This document shows, piece after piece, positions 34,988 through 42,966 of a stretch of 64,000 nucleotides of DNA. Position 1 is the first letter of the stretch. The number at the start of each line of letters is the position of its first letter. Under the pieces are notes generated by a model. The model made no database searches. It worked only from the letters and a program-made list of their open reading frames with translations, and was not told where the DNA came from. Made by a program: the position numbers and the translations under genes. Source of the stretch: Pseudo-nitzschia pungens (Eukaryota; Bacillariophyta; Bacillariophyceae; Bacillariales; Bacillariaceae); contig CM074763.1 in assembly GCA_037355855.1 (NCBI GenBank), positions 4,774,001-4,838,000 on the forward strand, read 5' to 3'.

Positions 34988-36289
34988 TTATGATTTTGCT
35001 TTGCAAGGAATAAGATTTCGAATGTTGATGCGTTCGTGTTCGAGACCGCGTTGAATGGTGACAGTATTATTGGTGTGGACTTGAAGAATGGGGTAGGGAC
35101 CGGTGCGGACCAAATCGAGTTTGTTTCGATCATGTTTGGTGACAAAGACGTTTTGGCCAATGATGAATTCATGGGAGGAGCGTTTGCGATTGGCACGAAG
35201 GAGGCGGGTGTCGATTTGGGCTTGGCGGTGTTTAGTAAGAGTGAGAATGTCGGCGTGTAGAGGAATGTTTAGGAGCATGTCGCGGTTGAATACGAGTGCG
35301 CCGGGGGAGAAGTTGCCGAGGGTGGAGACGGGATTACAGCGGAGAGCGTGCATGGCTGTGGCAAGAGCTTCGTCAACGAGGGAAGCTGCTTGTTCAGCGG
35401 ATGAGGGTGGTTTGAGGTTGATGAGGGTACGGATGACTTGTCCGATGGTTTTGTGGGAACATTCGATGATTCCGTTGGCAGTGGGTGTGTGGGGTGAAAT
35501 GTTGATCGGTTTGATTCCGGCGTAGTCGAGGGGGAATTGAAAATCATGACCATGAAATTCGGGTCCGTGGTCATGGACGATGCGGATGGGGCGAGGGTAA
35601 CGGGAGAGCCAACAGTTTTCGAAGAGTTGTCGAATGTTTTCGGCTGTTTTGGGGCCGGGGATGCGGACAATTTTGATTAGGTTGGTCACGGGATCAATGC
35701 AGGTGAGTGCGTCGAAGCGAAGATCGATGTTATTGACTGTGACGGTCCATGGGCCGATGCAGTCGACGTGTACTTCAGACCAAGGGAGGATGGGAGCCGT
35801 GCGAGGAGCGAGTTGACCAGCGGGTTTGTGAGAGGTGCGGACGAGCGGGCAGATGAGGCAGTTGGAGATGATGTTGCGACAGGTGTGGCGGAGGTTAGGA
35901 TGGTAAAAGTGGCGGCGAATGATGGCTTCAAGGCGGTCCATGCCGGTGGAGTGGACGGTGAGTTCGTGGTAGAATTTGACGAGAGGTTCGAGCATGGAGG
36001 TGGGAATCATAATTTTCCAAGAGGATTTGTCAATAGGCGAATCATAGCGGCAAATGATGTCGAATTGGTCAAGACGTTGGGAAAAGTAACGGCGAGGTTC
36101 AAGGGTGGGAAGTTGGAGTATATCCAAGTCGGTCTGTTGATAACTGTGAATGGTTGAAAAGTGGAATGGCAATCTGCCTTGAGGATCAAATCGAGGGTGA
36201 ACGAGATAATTCTCTTCGAGACTGTCATCGACAGGGGGACATTCAGTCAATGCTTCGCATGATGGTCTCACCATAAGGCTTTCAGCCAT
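34988..36289 (-). CDS. Retrotransposon integrase region
   Basis: 433 aa from the ATG at 36289, in the same frame as the upstream pol region (1953 nt apart, a multiple of 3), with TGA at 36410-36412 between them. Zinc-finger HHCC: YHELTVHSTGMD with later H, then NCLICP. The DDE catalytic triad is visible in HVDCIGPW, VHDHGPEFHG and NGIIECSHKTIGQ. The end is rich in basic residues (LHADILTLTKHRQAQIDTRL, then RNLIPCKAK). No chromodomain is seen. The protein would insert element cDNA into the genome. Because no separate promoter is expected, it should be made as part of a Gag-Pol polyprotein. Confidence 0.92.
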   Translation of the reverse strand: MAESLMVRPSCEALTECPPVDDSLEENYLVHPRFDPQGRLPFHFSTIHSYQQTDLDILQLPTLEPRRYFSQRLDQFDIICRYDSPIDKSSWKIMIPTSMLEPLVKFYHELTVHSTGMDRLEAIIRRHFYHPNLRHTCRNIISNCLICPLVRTSHKPAGQLAPRTAPILPWSEVHVDCIGPWTVTVNNIDLRFDALTCIDPVTNLIKIVRIPGPKTAENIRQLFENCWLSRYPRPIRIVHDHGPEFHGHDFQFPLDYAGIKPINISPHTPTANGIIECSHKTIGQVIRTLINLKPPSSAEQAASLVDEALATAMHALRCNPVSTLGNFSPGALVFNRDMLLNIPLHADILTLTKHRQAQIDTRLLRANRKRSSHEFIIGQNVFVTKHDRNKLDLVRTGPYPILQVHTNNTVTIQRGLEHERINIRNLIPCKAKS

Positions 36290-36409
36290 TTCAGAAAAGT
36301 TGAATGCATCGTTATCGTCGTCGAATTCGGCATAGGCAAAATAGGTGGCGAGGTTGGTAGGGGTGCGGCTGAGAGAGTCGGCGACTGTGTTGTCGGAACC
36401 TTTAATGTA

Positions 36410-38242
36410 TCAATAGGTCGGGTTAAATTCTTCAAGGATGAGTTTCCAGCGGAGGACGCGTTGGGTGTTATAAGTGGTAAGTTTGTATGTGAGGTTTTGG
36501 TGATCGGTGTAGACATTGATTTTGGCGCCTAGGAGCATGGAGCGGAATTCTTTAAAGGTTTCGACAATGGATAAGAGTTCTTTTTCGATGGTAGTGTAGT
36601 TGAGTTGGGCTTTGTTGAGTTTGCGGGTGTAGTAGGCGACGGGGAGACCATTTTGTTTGATGACGGCGCCGAGTTGGAAATCGGAGGCGTCTGTTTCGAT
36701 GTGGAATTCGAGGTTGTGGTCGGGGTAGGCTAACATAGTTTCGACGGAGATGAGGGATTTCATGTCTTCGAAGGCTTTTTGACATTGTTCGTTCCATTGA
36801 AAGGTTCGTGGGGTTTTGAGAAGGTTGGTGAGTGGGGCAAGGATGTGCGATCGACGGGGCCACATGTCGCGATAATATGTGACGAGACCGAGGAAGGCAC
36901 GGAGTTGTTTGAGGGTTTTTGGGGGTTTCATGGCGAGGATAGCCTTGATTTTCTTGGACCAAGGTTTGACTCCTTTGGGGGTGAGCCAATGTCCGAGGAA
37001 ATCGGTTTCTTTGATGGCCCATTCGCATTTGAGAGGGTTGATTACGAATCCTTTTTCTTCGAGACGAGTGAGGGTGGTGTCAATGAGTTCGAGATGGGAT
37101 TGGAAGTCGCCGCTGAAGCAGGCGATGTCGTCGATGTAGACTTCGAGGTCGGGAATGTCGCGGAGTACTTTCTCCATGATTTCTTGTGCGACATCTGGAG
37201 ATTGACAGATGCCCATGGGGAGACGGTTGTATTTGTAGAGGCCGAAGGGTGTGGTAATGGTTGTGAGATCTTTGCTTTCGTCATCGAGTACGAAAGTGTA
37301 GTATTGCATGGAGATGTCGAGCTTGGTGAGGTACGTGTATCCGGATCGTCGAGAAAGGATATCTTGGATTCGAGGGATGGGGTAGACTTTGCGTTTTATG
37401 GCTTTATTGAGAGCTCGGAAGTCGGAGACCCAACGAATTTTGCCGTCTTTCTTTGGGGTGATGAAAGTGGGGGAAATCCAGGTGGATCGACCTTGTGGGG
37501 AGAGGACGCCTATTTGAACGAGGCGGTCGAGTTCTTTTTTGAATAGGTCAAGGTTTGTGCGGGGGACGGGGTATGCTCTGGAGCGATGAGGGGGAATGGT
37601 TGGATCGACATCGAGGTGTATTTCTTCGTCTGGGTAGTGTTTGAGAACGCCGTCGAAAAGGGTTTGGTGTTTTTGAAGGACGTTGTATAACATGTCGCGT
37701 TGTTTGGGGAGGAGGTGTTTGCAGTCATTGCAGACGGCTCGGACGTCGTGTCGATCGTAAGTGGATTCTTGAATGGTGGCGTACGTGTCGATTTGGGTAG
37801 AGTTCAGAGGGTCGATGTGATTGGCGTGTAGTTGGAGGGCAAGGTTGATGGAGTCGGTCGCGCTTCGGGGGTATACTCGCATGGGAATGATGAGTTGGTC
37901 GCTTTCGATGAGGTTTTCGTTGAAATTGAGTATGATTTTGAAGTGACGAAGGGCGTCTCGACCGAGGATGATGTCGTATCGACATGGTGCAGTAAAGACA
38001 CGTGCTTCGAGTTGTTCCAGGTGTAGTTCGGATGATATTTCGGGTAGGGTGAAGTGGTGAAGGGTGACTTTCTGGTTGGAGTTGAATTCTCCTGCCATGG
38101 TGACTCCAGAGATGTCGGATGTTTGAGTGGGGGTAGTTTCGGGGGGTAGGGCGTGTTGGCTGAACCAGGTGGTCTTGGATCCAGAATCGCATAGAATGAG
38201 GTATGGACGGTCGGATGAACTGGTTTGGATGGTACGGGACAA
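36410..38242 (-). CDS. Retrotransposon protease, reverse transcriptase and RNase H
   Basis: 610 aa from the ATG at 38242; open in frame back to the gag stop at 38297. Aspartic protease near the start (LCDSGSKTTW, a D-S-G active site). The reverse transcriptase has the Ty3/gypsy pattern: KDGKIRWVSDFRALNKAIKR, TKLDISMQYY, GLYKYNRLPMGICQSPDVAQ, YIDDIACFS (catalytic YxDD) and FLGHWLTPKGVKPW. The RNase H part has ETDASDFQLGAVIKQ, then YTTIEKELLSIVETFKEFRS and YTDHQNLTY. The frame ends in NPTY-TGA; the next residues in frame (YIKGSDNTVADSLSR) match the canonical end of RNase H, so the TGA interrupts a conserved motif. Confidence 0.93.
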   Translation of the reverse strand: MSRTIQTSSSDRPYLILCDSGSKTTWFSQHALPPETTPTQTSDISGVTMAGEFNSNQKVTLHHFTLPEISSELHLEQLEARVFTAPCRYDIILGRDALRHFKIILNFNENLIESDQLIIPMRVYPRSATDSINLALQLHANHIDPLNSTQIDTYATIQESTYDRHDVRAVCNDCKHLLPKQRDMLYNVLQKHQTLFDGVLKHYPDEEIHLDVDPTIPPHRSRAYPVPRTNLDLFKKELDRLVQIGVLSPQGRSTWISPTFITPKKDGKIRWVSDFRALNKAIKRKVYPIPRIQDILSRRSGYTYLTKLDISMQYYTFVLDDESKDLTTITTPFGLYKYNRLPMGICQSPDVAQEIMEKVLRDIPDLEVYIDDIACFSGDFQSHLELIDTTLTRLEEKGFVINPLKCEWAIKETDFLGHWLTPKGVKPWSKKIKAILAMKPPKTLKQLRAFLGLVTYYRDMWPRRSHILAPLTNLLKTPRTFQWNEQCQKAFEDMKSLISVETMLAYPDHNLEFHIETDASDFQLGAVIKQNGLPVAYYTRKLNKAQLNYTTIEKELLSIVETFKEFRSMLLGAKINVYTDHQNLTYKLTTYNTQRVLRWKLILEEFNPTY

Positions 38243-38296
38243 GGCGATGGTGAAGGGGACGGGTTCGGAGGGACTGAGGTTGTGGGGGCGTGATAG

Positions 38297-39712
38297 TCAA
38301 TAGTCAACTGAGTCGTGTTCTTGATGATAGATGTTTTGGTGGTAGCATTCATCGTCGTAGTCTTGGTAATAGTTGTCTTCGTAGTCTTGTTCTTCTTCTT
38401 GGGTGAGAGCGGTGCCGTTGTTTTCACATTCCTGGTAATAATTGTCTTCGTGGTTGTTGTCGAAGTTGTTATCGTCGGGGTGTGAGTCATCGTAGTACAT
38501 GTCGGAGTTGATTTCTAGGTGATGGGCGTCGGATCGGGGGTTGTTGTTTCCGAAGCGGCGTTGTTGGAAGCGAGTGTTGTATCGGTGGGGTCCATTGGGG
38601 GGATTGGGGGGATTTGGGGTGTTAGTTCTGTGTCCGTTGGTTGGGCGGGGGTTGGGGCGATTCATTGTTTGGGATCCGTTGTGGCGGTGTCCATTGGGTC
38701 GGCCGTTGGAGTATCCGGTGTTGGGTGGGCGGGTGTTGGTTTGGGTGTACTGGTTGCGGGGGGGGTTGGGGCGGTATGGGTTGTTGTTGGGGCGATAGGA
38801 GTTGTTGTTGTGGAACAAGGTGCGTGGGGAGACGGAGTTGTATCGGGGGCGTTGGGTTCGGTTGTTGGGGTTTCCGTTGAATTTGCGACGGTTTTGGCGG
38901 AATTGTTGACTGGCGTCGTGGTGAAGGCGTTGTTGTTCCATGAAGGCAACGAGGCGTTGGAATTCGTAGTTTTTGTCGTCGAGTTGGTTTCCGGTTTCGT
39001 TGAATTTGAGTTGCCAGGCGGGGAGCATGAGGCGATAGAAGGCATTCTTCAGGGAGGTGTCGTCGGGAAAGAGTTTGTTTCCGTTGGAACCGGGGAGGTG
39101 AAGGCTGAGGACGTTGATGAGACGGAGGCGGCCTGCGGTTGCGAAGCAGTCCATGTTGAATGGTTTCGTGGCGTGGAGCATGTATTCCTGCTGAATCAGG
39201 AATGCGTTGGAAGGGAGGAACATGCCGAGGAAGGTGCGAATGTTGTCGTTGAAGTGTGCGTCGTCAAGGTTGGAGTTGCCGGTGATGACAGAGTCCCAGG
39301 AGTGTTTGAGGTCACCACCAAGAACGTCGCGGGTTTTCTTGTGGAGGATCTTGTTGTGGAGGTCGAGGTTGGAAGCGCTGGCTGCGTCGATGAAGTCTTC
39401 GATGACGCGGATGAGACGTTCTTTGTCGGAGGAGTCGGGGCAAAAGGTGGTGTCTTGTTTCTTGAGAATCGTGGTGGATGAGGTGTTCGATGTGGCGGGT
39501 GCTGGGGCTGCTGCGGGGGCTGCTGCGGGGGCTGCTGCAGGGGCTGCTGCGACTGGGGGTGGGGGTGGTGGTGGGGCTGGTGCTCCGGTGGGGGGTGGAG
39601 GGAGGGTGAAACGGTGGACAAGACGAGTGGTGGGGTAATCCTGGTAGGGGATGACGGGTTTGAATGGGATGGGCGGTTGCTTAGTAGCTTGAAGCTGAGC
39701 GATGGCGGCCAT
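38297..39712 (-). CDS. Retrotransposon Gag-like protein, 471 aa
   Basis: Starts at the ATG at 39712. Proline/alanine-rich N-terminus, then a helical core (about residues 95-260) that is probably the capsid-like domain, then a long Asn/Arg/Pro-rich segment (PNNRTQRPRYNS, HRTNTPNPPNPP). No CCHC zinc knuckle is present; nucleic-acid binding probably relies on the basic Asn/Arg-rich tail. The C-terminus is acidic and Tyr/His-rich and stops at TGA 38297-38299. The next codon is CTA, and the same frame continues into the protease. Confidence 0.85.
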   Translation of the reverse strand: MAAIAQLQATKQPPIPFKPVIPYQDYPTTRLVHRFTLPPPPTGAPAPPPPPPPVAAAPAAAPAAAPAAAPAPATSNTSSTTILKKQDTTFCPDSSDKERLIRVIEDFIDAASASNLDLHNKILHKKTRDVLGGDLKHSWDSVITGNSNLDDAHFNDNIRTFLGMFLPSNAFLIQQEYMLHATKPFNMDCFATAGRLRLINVLSLHLPGSNGNKLFPDDTSLKNAFYRLMLPAWQLKFNETGNQLDDKNYEFQRLVAFMEQQRLHHDASQQFRQNRRKFNGNPNNRTQRPRYNSVSPRTLFHNNNSYRPNNNPYRPNPPRNQYTQTNTRPPNTGYSNGRPNGHRHNGSQTMNRPNPRPTNGHRTNTPNPPNPPNGPHRYNTRFQQRRFGNNNPRSDAHHLEINSDMYYDDSHPDDNNFDNNHEDNYYQECENNGTALTQEEEQDYEDNYYQDYDDECYHQNIYHQEHDSVDY

Positions 39713-39804
39713 GGTGATCAGATGTTACAGTAGTTTTTAGAAGAGTTTGGTACTTTATCGATAAAGGGAAAATTTTTTCAGCGATATTGCAATTGAATTC
39801 AATA

Positions 39805-40048
39805 TGAACTACGCTGATTGTAAAATTGTGTGCTATTGAGTTTTAGAACCAAAAGGACTCAATTGAGAAACTTGTAGGTTCGATGAATTTATCTATTCGT
39901 GAAAATACTTAAGAAGACCGACTTCGTCTAACGGTCGGAATTGTATCAGAACTTCAAGGAGAAGAGAGATCAATTCATACGATTGAATAATGACTGATAC
40001 TCGTGAATGAATCAGTGAGTCATGAATCGAGTGTCTGTGCGTTGTTCA
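39805..40048 (-). repeat. LTR (5' LTR of the minus-strand element), 244 bp
   Basis: The copy at the coding 5' end. It matches the other LTR apart from one substitution and a 4-bp deletion. Following it on the coding strand is an inverted repeat (ATATTG/CAATAT around an AATTGAATT core) instead of an obvious tRNA-complementary primer site. Confidence 0.95.
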
Positions 40049-40052
40049 TCCT

Positions 40053-40546
40053 CACGTCCAGTAATGACGAGCCCAACACGGCCAGTGAGTCAATCGTTTT
40101 TTGCGGGTACGTACAAGTTCAAATTCGTACCGGTATTGGTATGTGGTTCGTACGAGTACGGTATGCCCCTCGTAAACACGTACAGGGTACTGTACCGTAC
40201 AGGTTTACAAGTAAGTTACCGTACTTCGGTAGTTGGTAGGTAGAGAAAAGGCATGAAGAATCTCAATCCTCGCGATCATTCGGCAGAATATGCGTCCGAA
40301 AAATTGTCTCGCTGTCCGGGTTTCTGACACAAAGAATCATTCATCCCCAATTCTCGAGCGTTGGGAGAACAGAAAAATCCGGGGTGTTACAGCAACACCG
40401 ATCGCGGAGAGATATAACTCGAACATGAAGTGTCAACAAAGGTGATCAGAGATACTTTCGGAATGCAAAACATCGAGATCGATTCCAAGTGAGATAGAGA
40501 GAGACTGGATCGGATACAGAAACCACAACCCCAGAGAAATTGGAAG
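40053..40546. other. Intergenic
   Basis: Promoter region of NAD kinase, immediately right of the retrotransposon. Contains GTACGAGTACGG-type words near 40150-40220. No gene called. Confidence 0.5.
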
Positions 40547-42509
40547 ATGCTGAGGAAAACGAAGAGTCGAAGGATGTCGTCGCGGGCAATATTTCTGGCG
40601 ATGCTGCACGCCACGGTGCTGCTTCATTCCGCCCGGAACGTGCGGCCCTTCACGCCTCGATCCAAGAGATTCGAGCTGCCCAAATTCTCGAACCTCGAAG
40701 TGAAGCACGACAGGAACAACAACGGCGATGTCGGTAGCGGCAGCGATGCGGACCCGATCCGAAACGACGGCGGCAACAACAGCACGATCACCCCAACCGT
40801 GATCGCAAAACGGAGATCCTCGTCGCCCCTGCCAACAAATACGGTGACGCCATCGATGACCACGGCCGTCGCTCCCCTGAGCAAGAAAATCCCGAGCAAG
40901 GAGCGCAACAACAAAAACAACAACAACAACAACAACAACAACAGCGATCGCAAAATGGATCTCATGTGGTGCCAGAGCGATCGGTGCCAGGATTCTTTGC
41001 GAGAACGGGTTGTCGGCGATCACAACACGATCGTCTTCAATGGGCCCGCCACGGGGCAAGTGGCCTACCGATGGAACAAAAAGGCGTATCCCATCGACGG
41101 ACGGCACGCGGACAGTACCGCGCCGCGATCTTCCCGAGAAACGAAAAAATCGGGTTCGCGCAAGGCTCCCCCGTTTTCGACGGTTTCGATGCCAAAGATC
41201 GCGTCGGTGTTGCTCCTCGTGAAACGGGACGACGAGAGTTTGTACGAGATTGCGGCTCGAAAGGTCCGTCCGAAACCATGGCGGATATCGCAAGTGGGGA
41301 CAAACTCGGAGAAGAATCGGTCGGACGGAAACGAACTATGTGTGTCTCACGTGATGGTTTTTTGTTTTTGTTTTTTTAAATTCTGTTTGGTCGAAAGGTT
41401 CCCGAGCTGACCGAGGTGGGGATCGACGTGTTGATGGCTCCCGAACTCGCCGCCAAACTGAAACACTACCACGGGGTCGACAACGAACGAATACACCTCT
41501 TCGAACAGCCAAAGGATCCCAACAAAGAAGACTGGAAGGTCCGGCACGTCGACGACGACGAAGAAGAGTGGATCCGCGACATGAACTACGAAACCTTTCC
41601 CGACCTGATTTGCACGCTGGGGGGCGACGGTCTCCTGCTCTACGCCAGCAGCATCTTTCAGGGACCCATCCCGCCCCTCCTGGCGATCAGCGGGGGGAGC
41701 CTCGGCTTTTTGACGGCGTTTTCGGAGCACGAGATGACGGACGCGATCCGGGTGGCCCTGGGCGTGGCCACGCGGACCGGAGCGGGAGACGCGTTCGCGG
41801 AGGGCGGCGACGCGGATGAAGATGCGTTGTCGAGCGCCTCCTCCCTCGCGGGGACGGCGGAGAAACGGGCGCCCTGCAGGTGTTTCCGCCCAACATGCTT
41901 TCCTACCCGTACGAGCCCCTGGTGAGCGAGACGACCCCGCGATTCACCTTTGGCTACGACGACCACATTTGCATGACGATACGGATGAGACTGGACTGCC
42001 GGATCGTCAACCGAGAGGGGGTCGTCCGCGCCCGGTACAACGTTTTGAACGAGGTGGTGATCGACCGGGGGGGCAGCCCGTACCTGGCGGCCCTGGAATG
42101 CTTTTGCGACGACGTGCACCTGACGACCGTCCAGGCCGACGGGGTGATCTTCGCGACGCCCTCCGGTTCCACCGCCTACAGCATGTCCGCGGGGGGTTCC
42201 GTGGTCCACCCGGCGGTGCCCTGCATCCTGGTGACGCCCATTTGCCCGCACGTGCTCAGCTTTCGGTCGATGGTCTTTCCGGACCACGTGGTGCTGCGGT
42301 GTTTCGTCCCGGACGACGCCCGGTCCGCCGCGTCGGTGGCCTTTGACGGGAAGCACCGGACCGAGCTGGGGCGGGGGGACAGCGTCCAGATCCGGATGAG
42401 CGCGTACCCCTTTCCGACCATCAACAAGGGCGACCATTCGTCGGATTGGTTGGAGAGCCTGAAGAACAGTTTCAACTTCAACACGCGGCCGAGGCAAAAA
42501 CCGCTGTGA
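40547..42509 (+). CDS. NAD kinase
   Basis: Makes NADP from NAD and ATP. Model: join(40547..41263, 41398..41763, 41880..42509), 570 aa. Intron 1 (donor GTCCGT at 41264, acceptor CGAAAG at 41397) is phase 0 and joins EIAARK to VPELTEVGIDVL. Around 41760-41880 the reading frame changes. A second phase-0 intron, 41764-41879 (or 41752-41879), ending CTGCAG, restores it, but its donor GTGGCC is unusual; a one-base assembly error is the alternative. Family motifs: TLGGDG (the GGDG phosphate-binding motif), GGSLGFLT, TIRMRLDCRIV, NEVVIDRGGSPYL, ADGVIFATPSGSTAYSMSAG and VAFDGKHR. The N-terminal 200 residues are disordered, with an Asn run and a hydrophobic start (AIFLAMLHATVLL) that may be a targeting signal. 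An alternative start is ATG 40574. Strong family call; exon 2/3 junction uncertain. Confidence 0.9.
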
Positions 42510-42966
42510 GAGACCGGGGCGCGTTCGCTCGTGGGACGGCGGCGGAAGATTTTTTGGGCGAGTCTCGAAGAGCAGCGTTGCTATTTTGAGAATAGTTACC
42601 ACCATCGTTGTAATTTAAAAAAAAAATACAAAAATAGTTTCGCCGCACGCAATATATTCGTACTATTGAGTATGGTGTAGTGAAGGTTCCTTGACGCTTG
42701 CCAATTCGTTATTGGAAATTCAGGGAACCATCAAGGGTCTAGCTGGGGCGCAGGGGTGGGGGATGGGAAATATTTCGCACAGAATCAAGACCAATTCGCT
42801 GCACTACGGTACTGTATTTTCGCTGTTGATTGTTGTTGATACTGCTACCGCATTGTACGAAACAAAAGCAAAGGACGCATTCGAACGAGTTTGTGGCAAA
42901 ACTTTTTCTAACGTTTGGGATTTCGGGCGAGGCTTCCGATGCGTATCGGCCGCGTTCGTTGGATTT
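42510..42966. other. Intergenic between convergent genes
   Basis: 3' flanks of NAD kinase (plus) and ETF-QO (minus). A short poly-A stretch lies near 42616. No gene seen. Confidence 0.5.

Larger units (their letters stand above)
34715..40052 (-). mobile_element. Ty3/gypsy LTR retrotransposon, nearly intact
   Basis: Both LTRs begin TGAAC and end GTTCA. The 4-bp target duplication TCCT lies at 34715-34718 and 40049-40052. The coding strand is minus, so the 5' LTR is at 39805-40048. The order gag, protease, reverse transcriptase, RNase H, integrase is the Ty3/gypsy order. The LTRs differ by one substitution and one 4-bp indel, so insertion was recent. One reading frame covers gag to integrase (39712 to 34988), broken by TGA at 38297-38299 and 36410-36412. 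After the 5' LTR there is no TGG-type tRNA primer-binding site; instead the DNA can fold into a hairpin (ATATTG...CAATAT). No purine-rich tract longer than a few bases precedes the 3' LTR. Confidence 0.95.
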
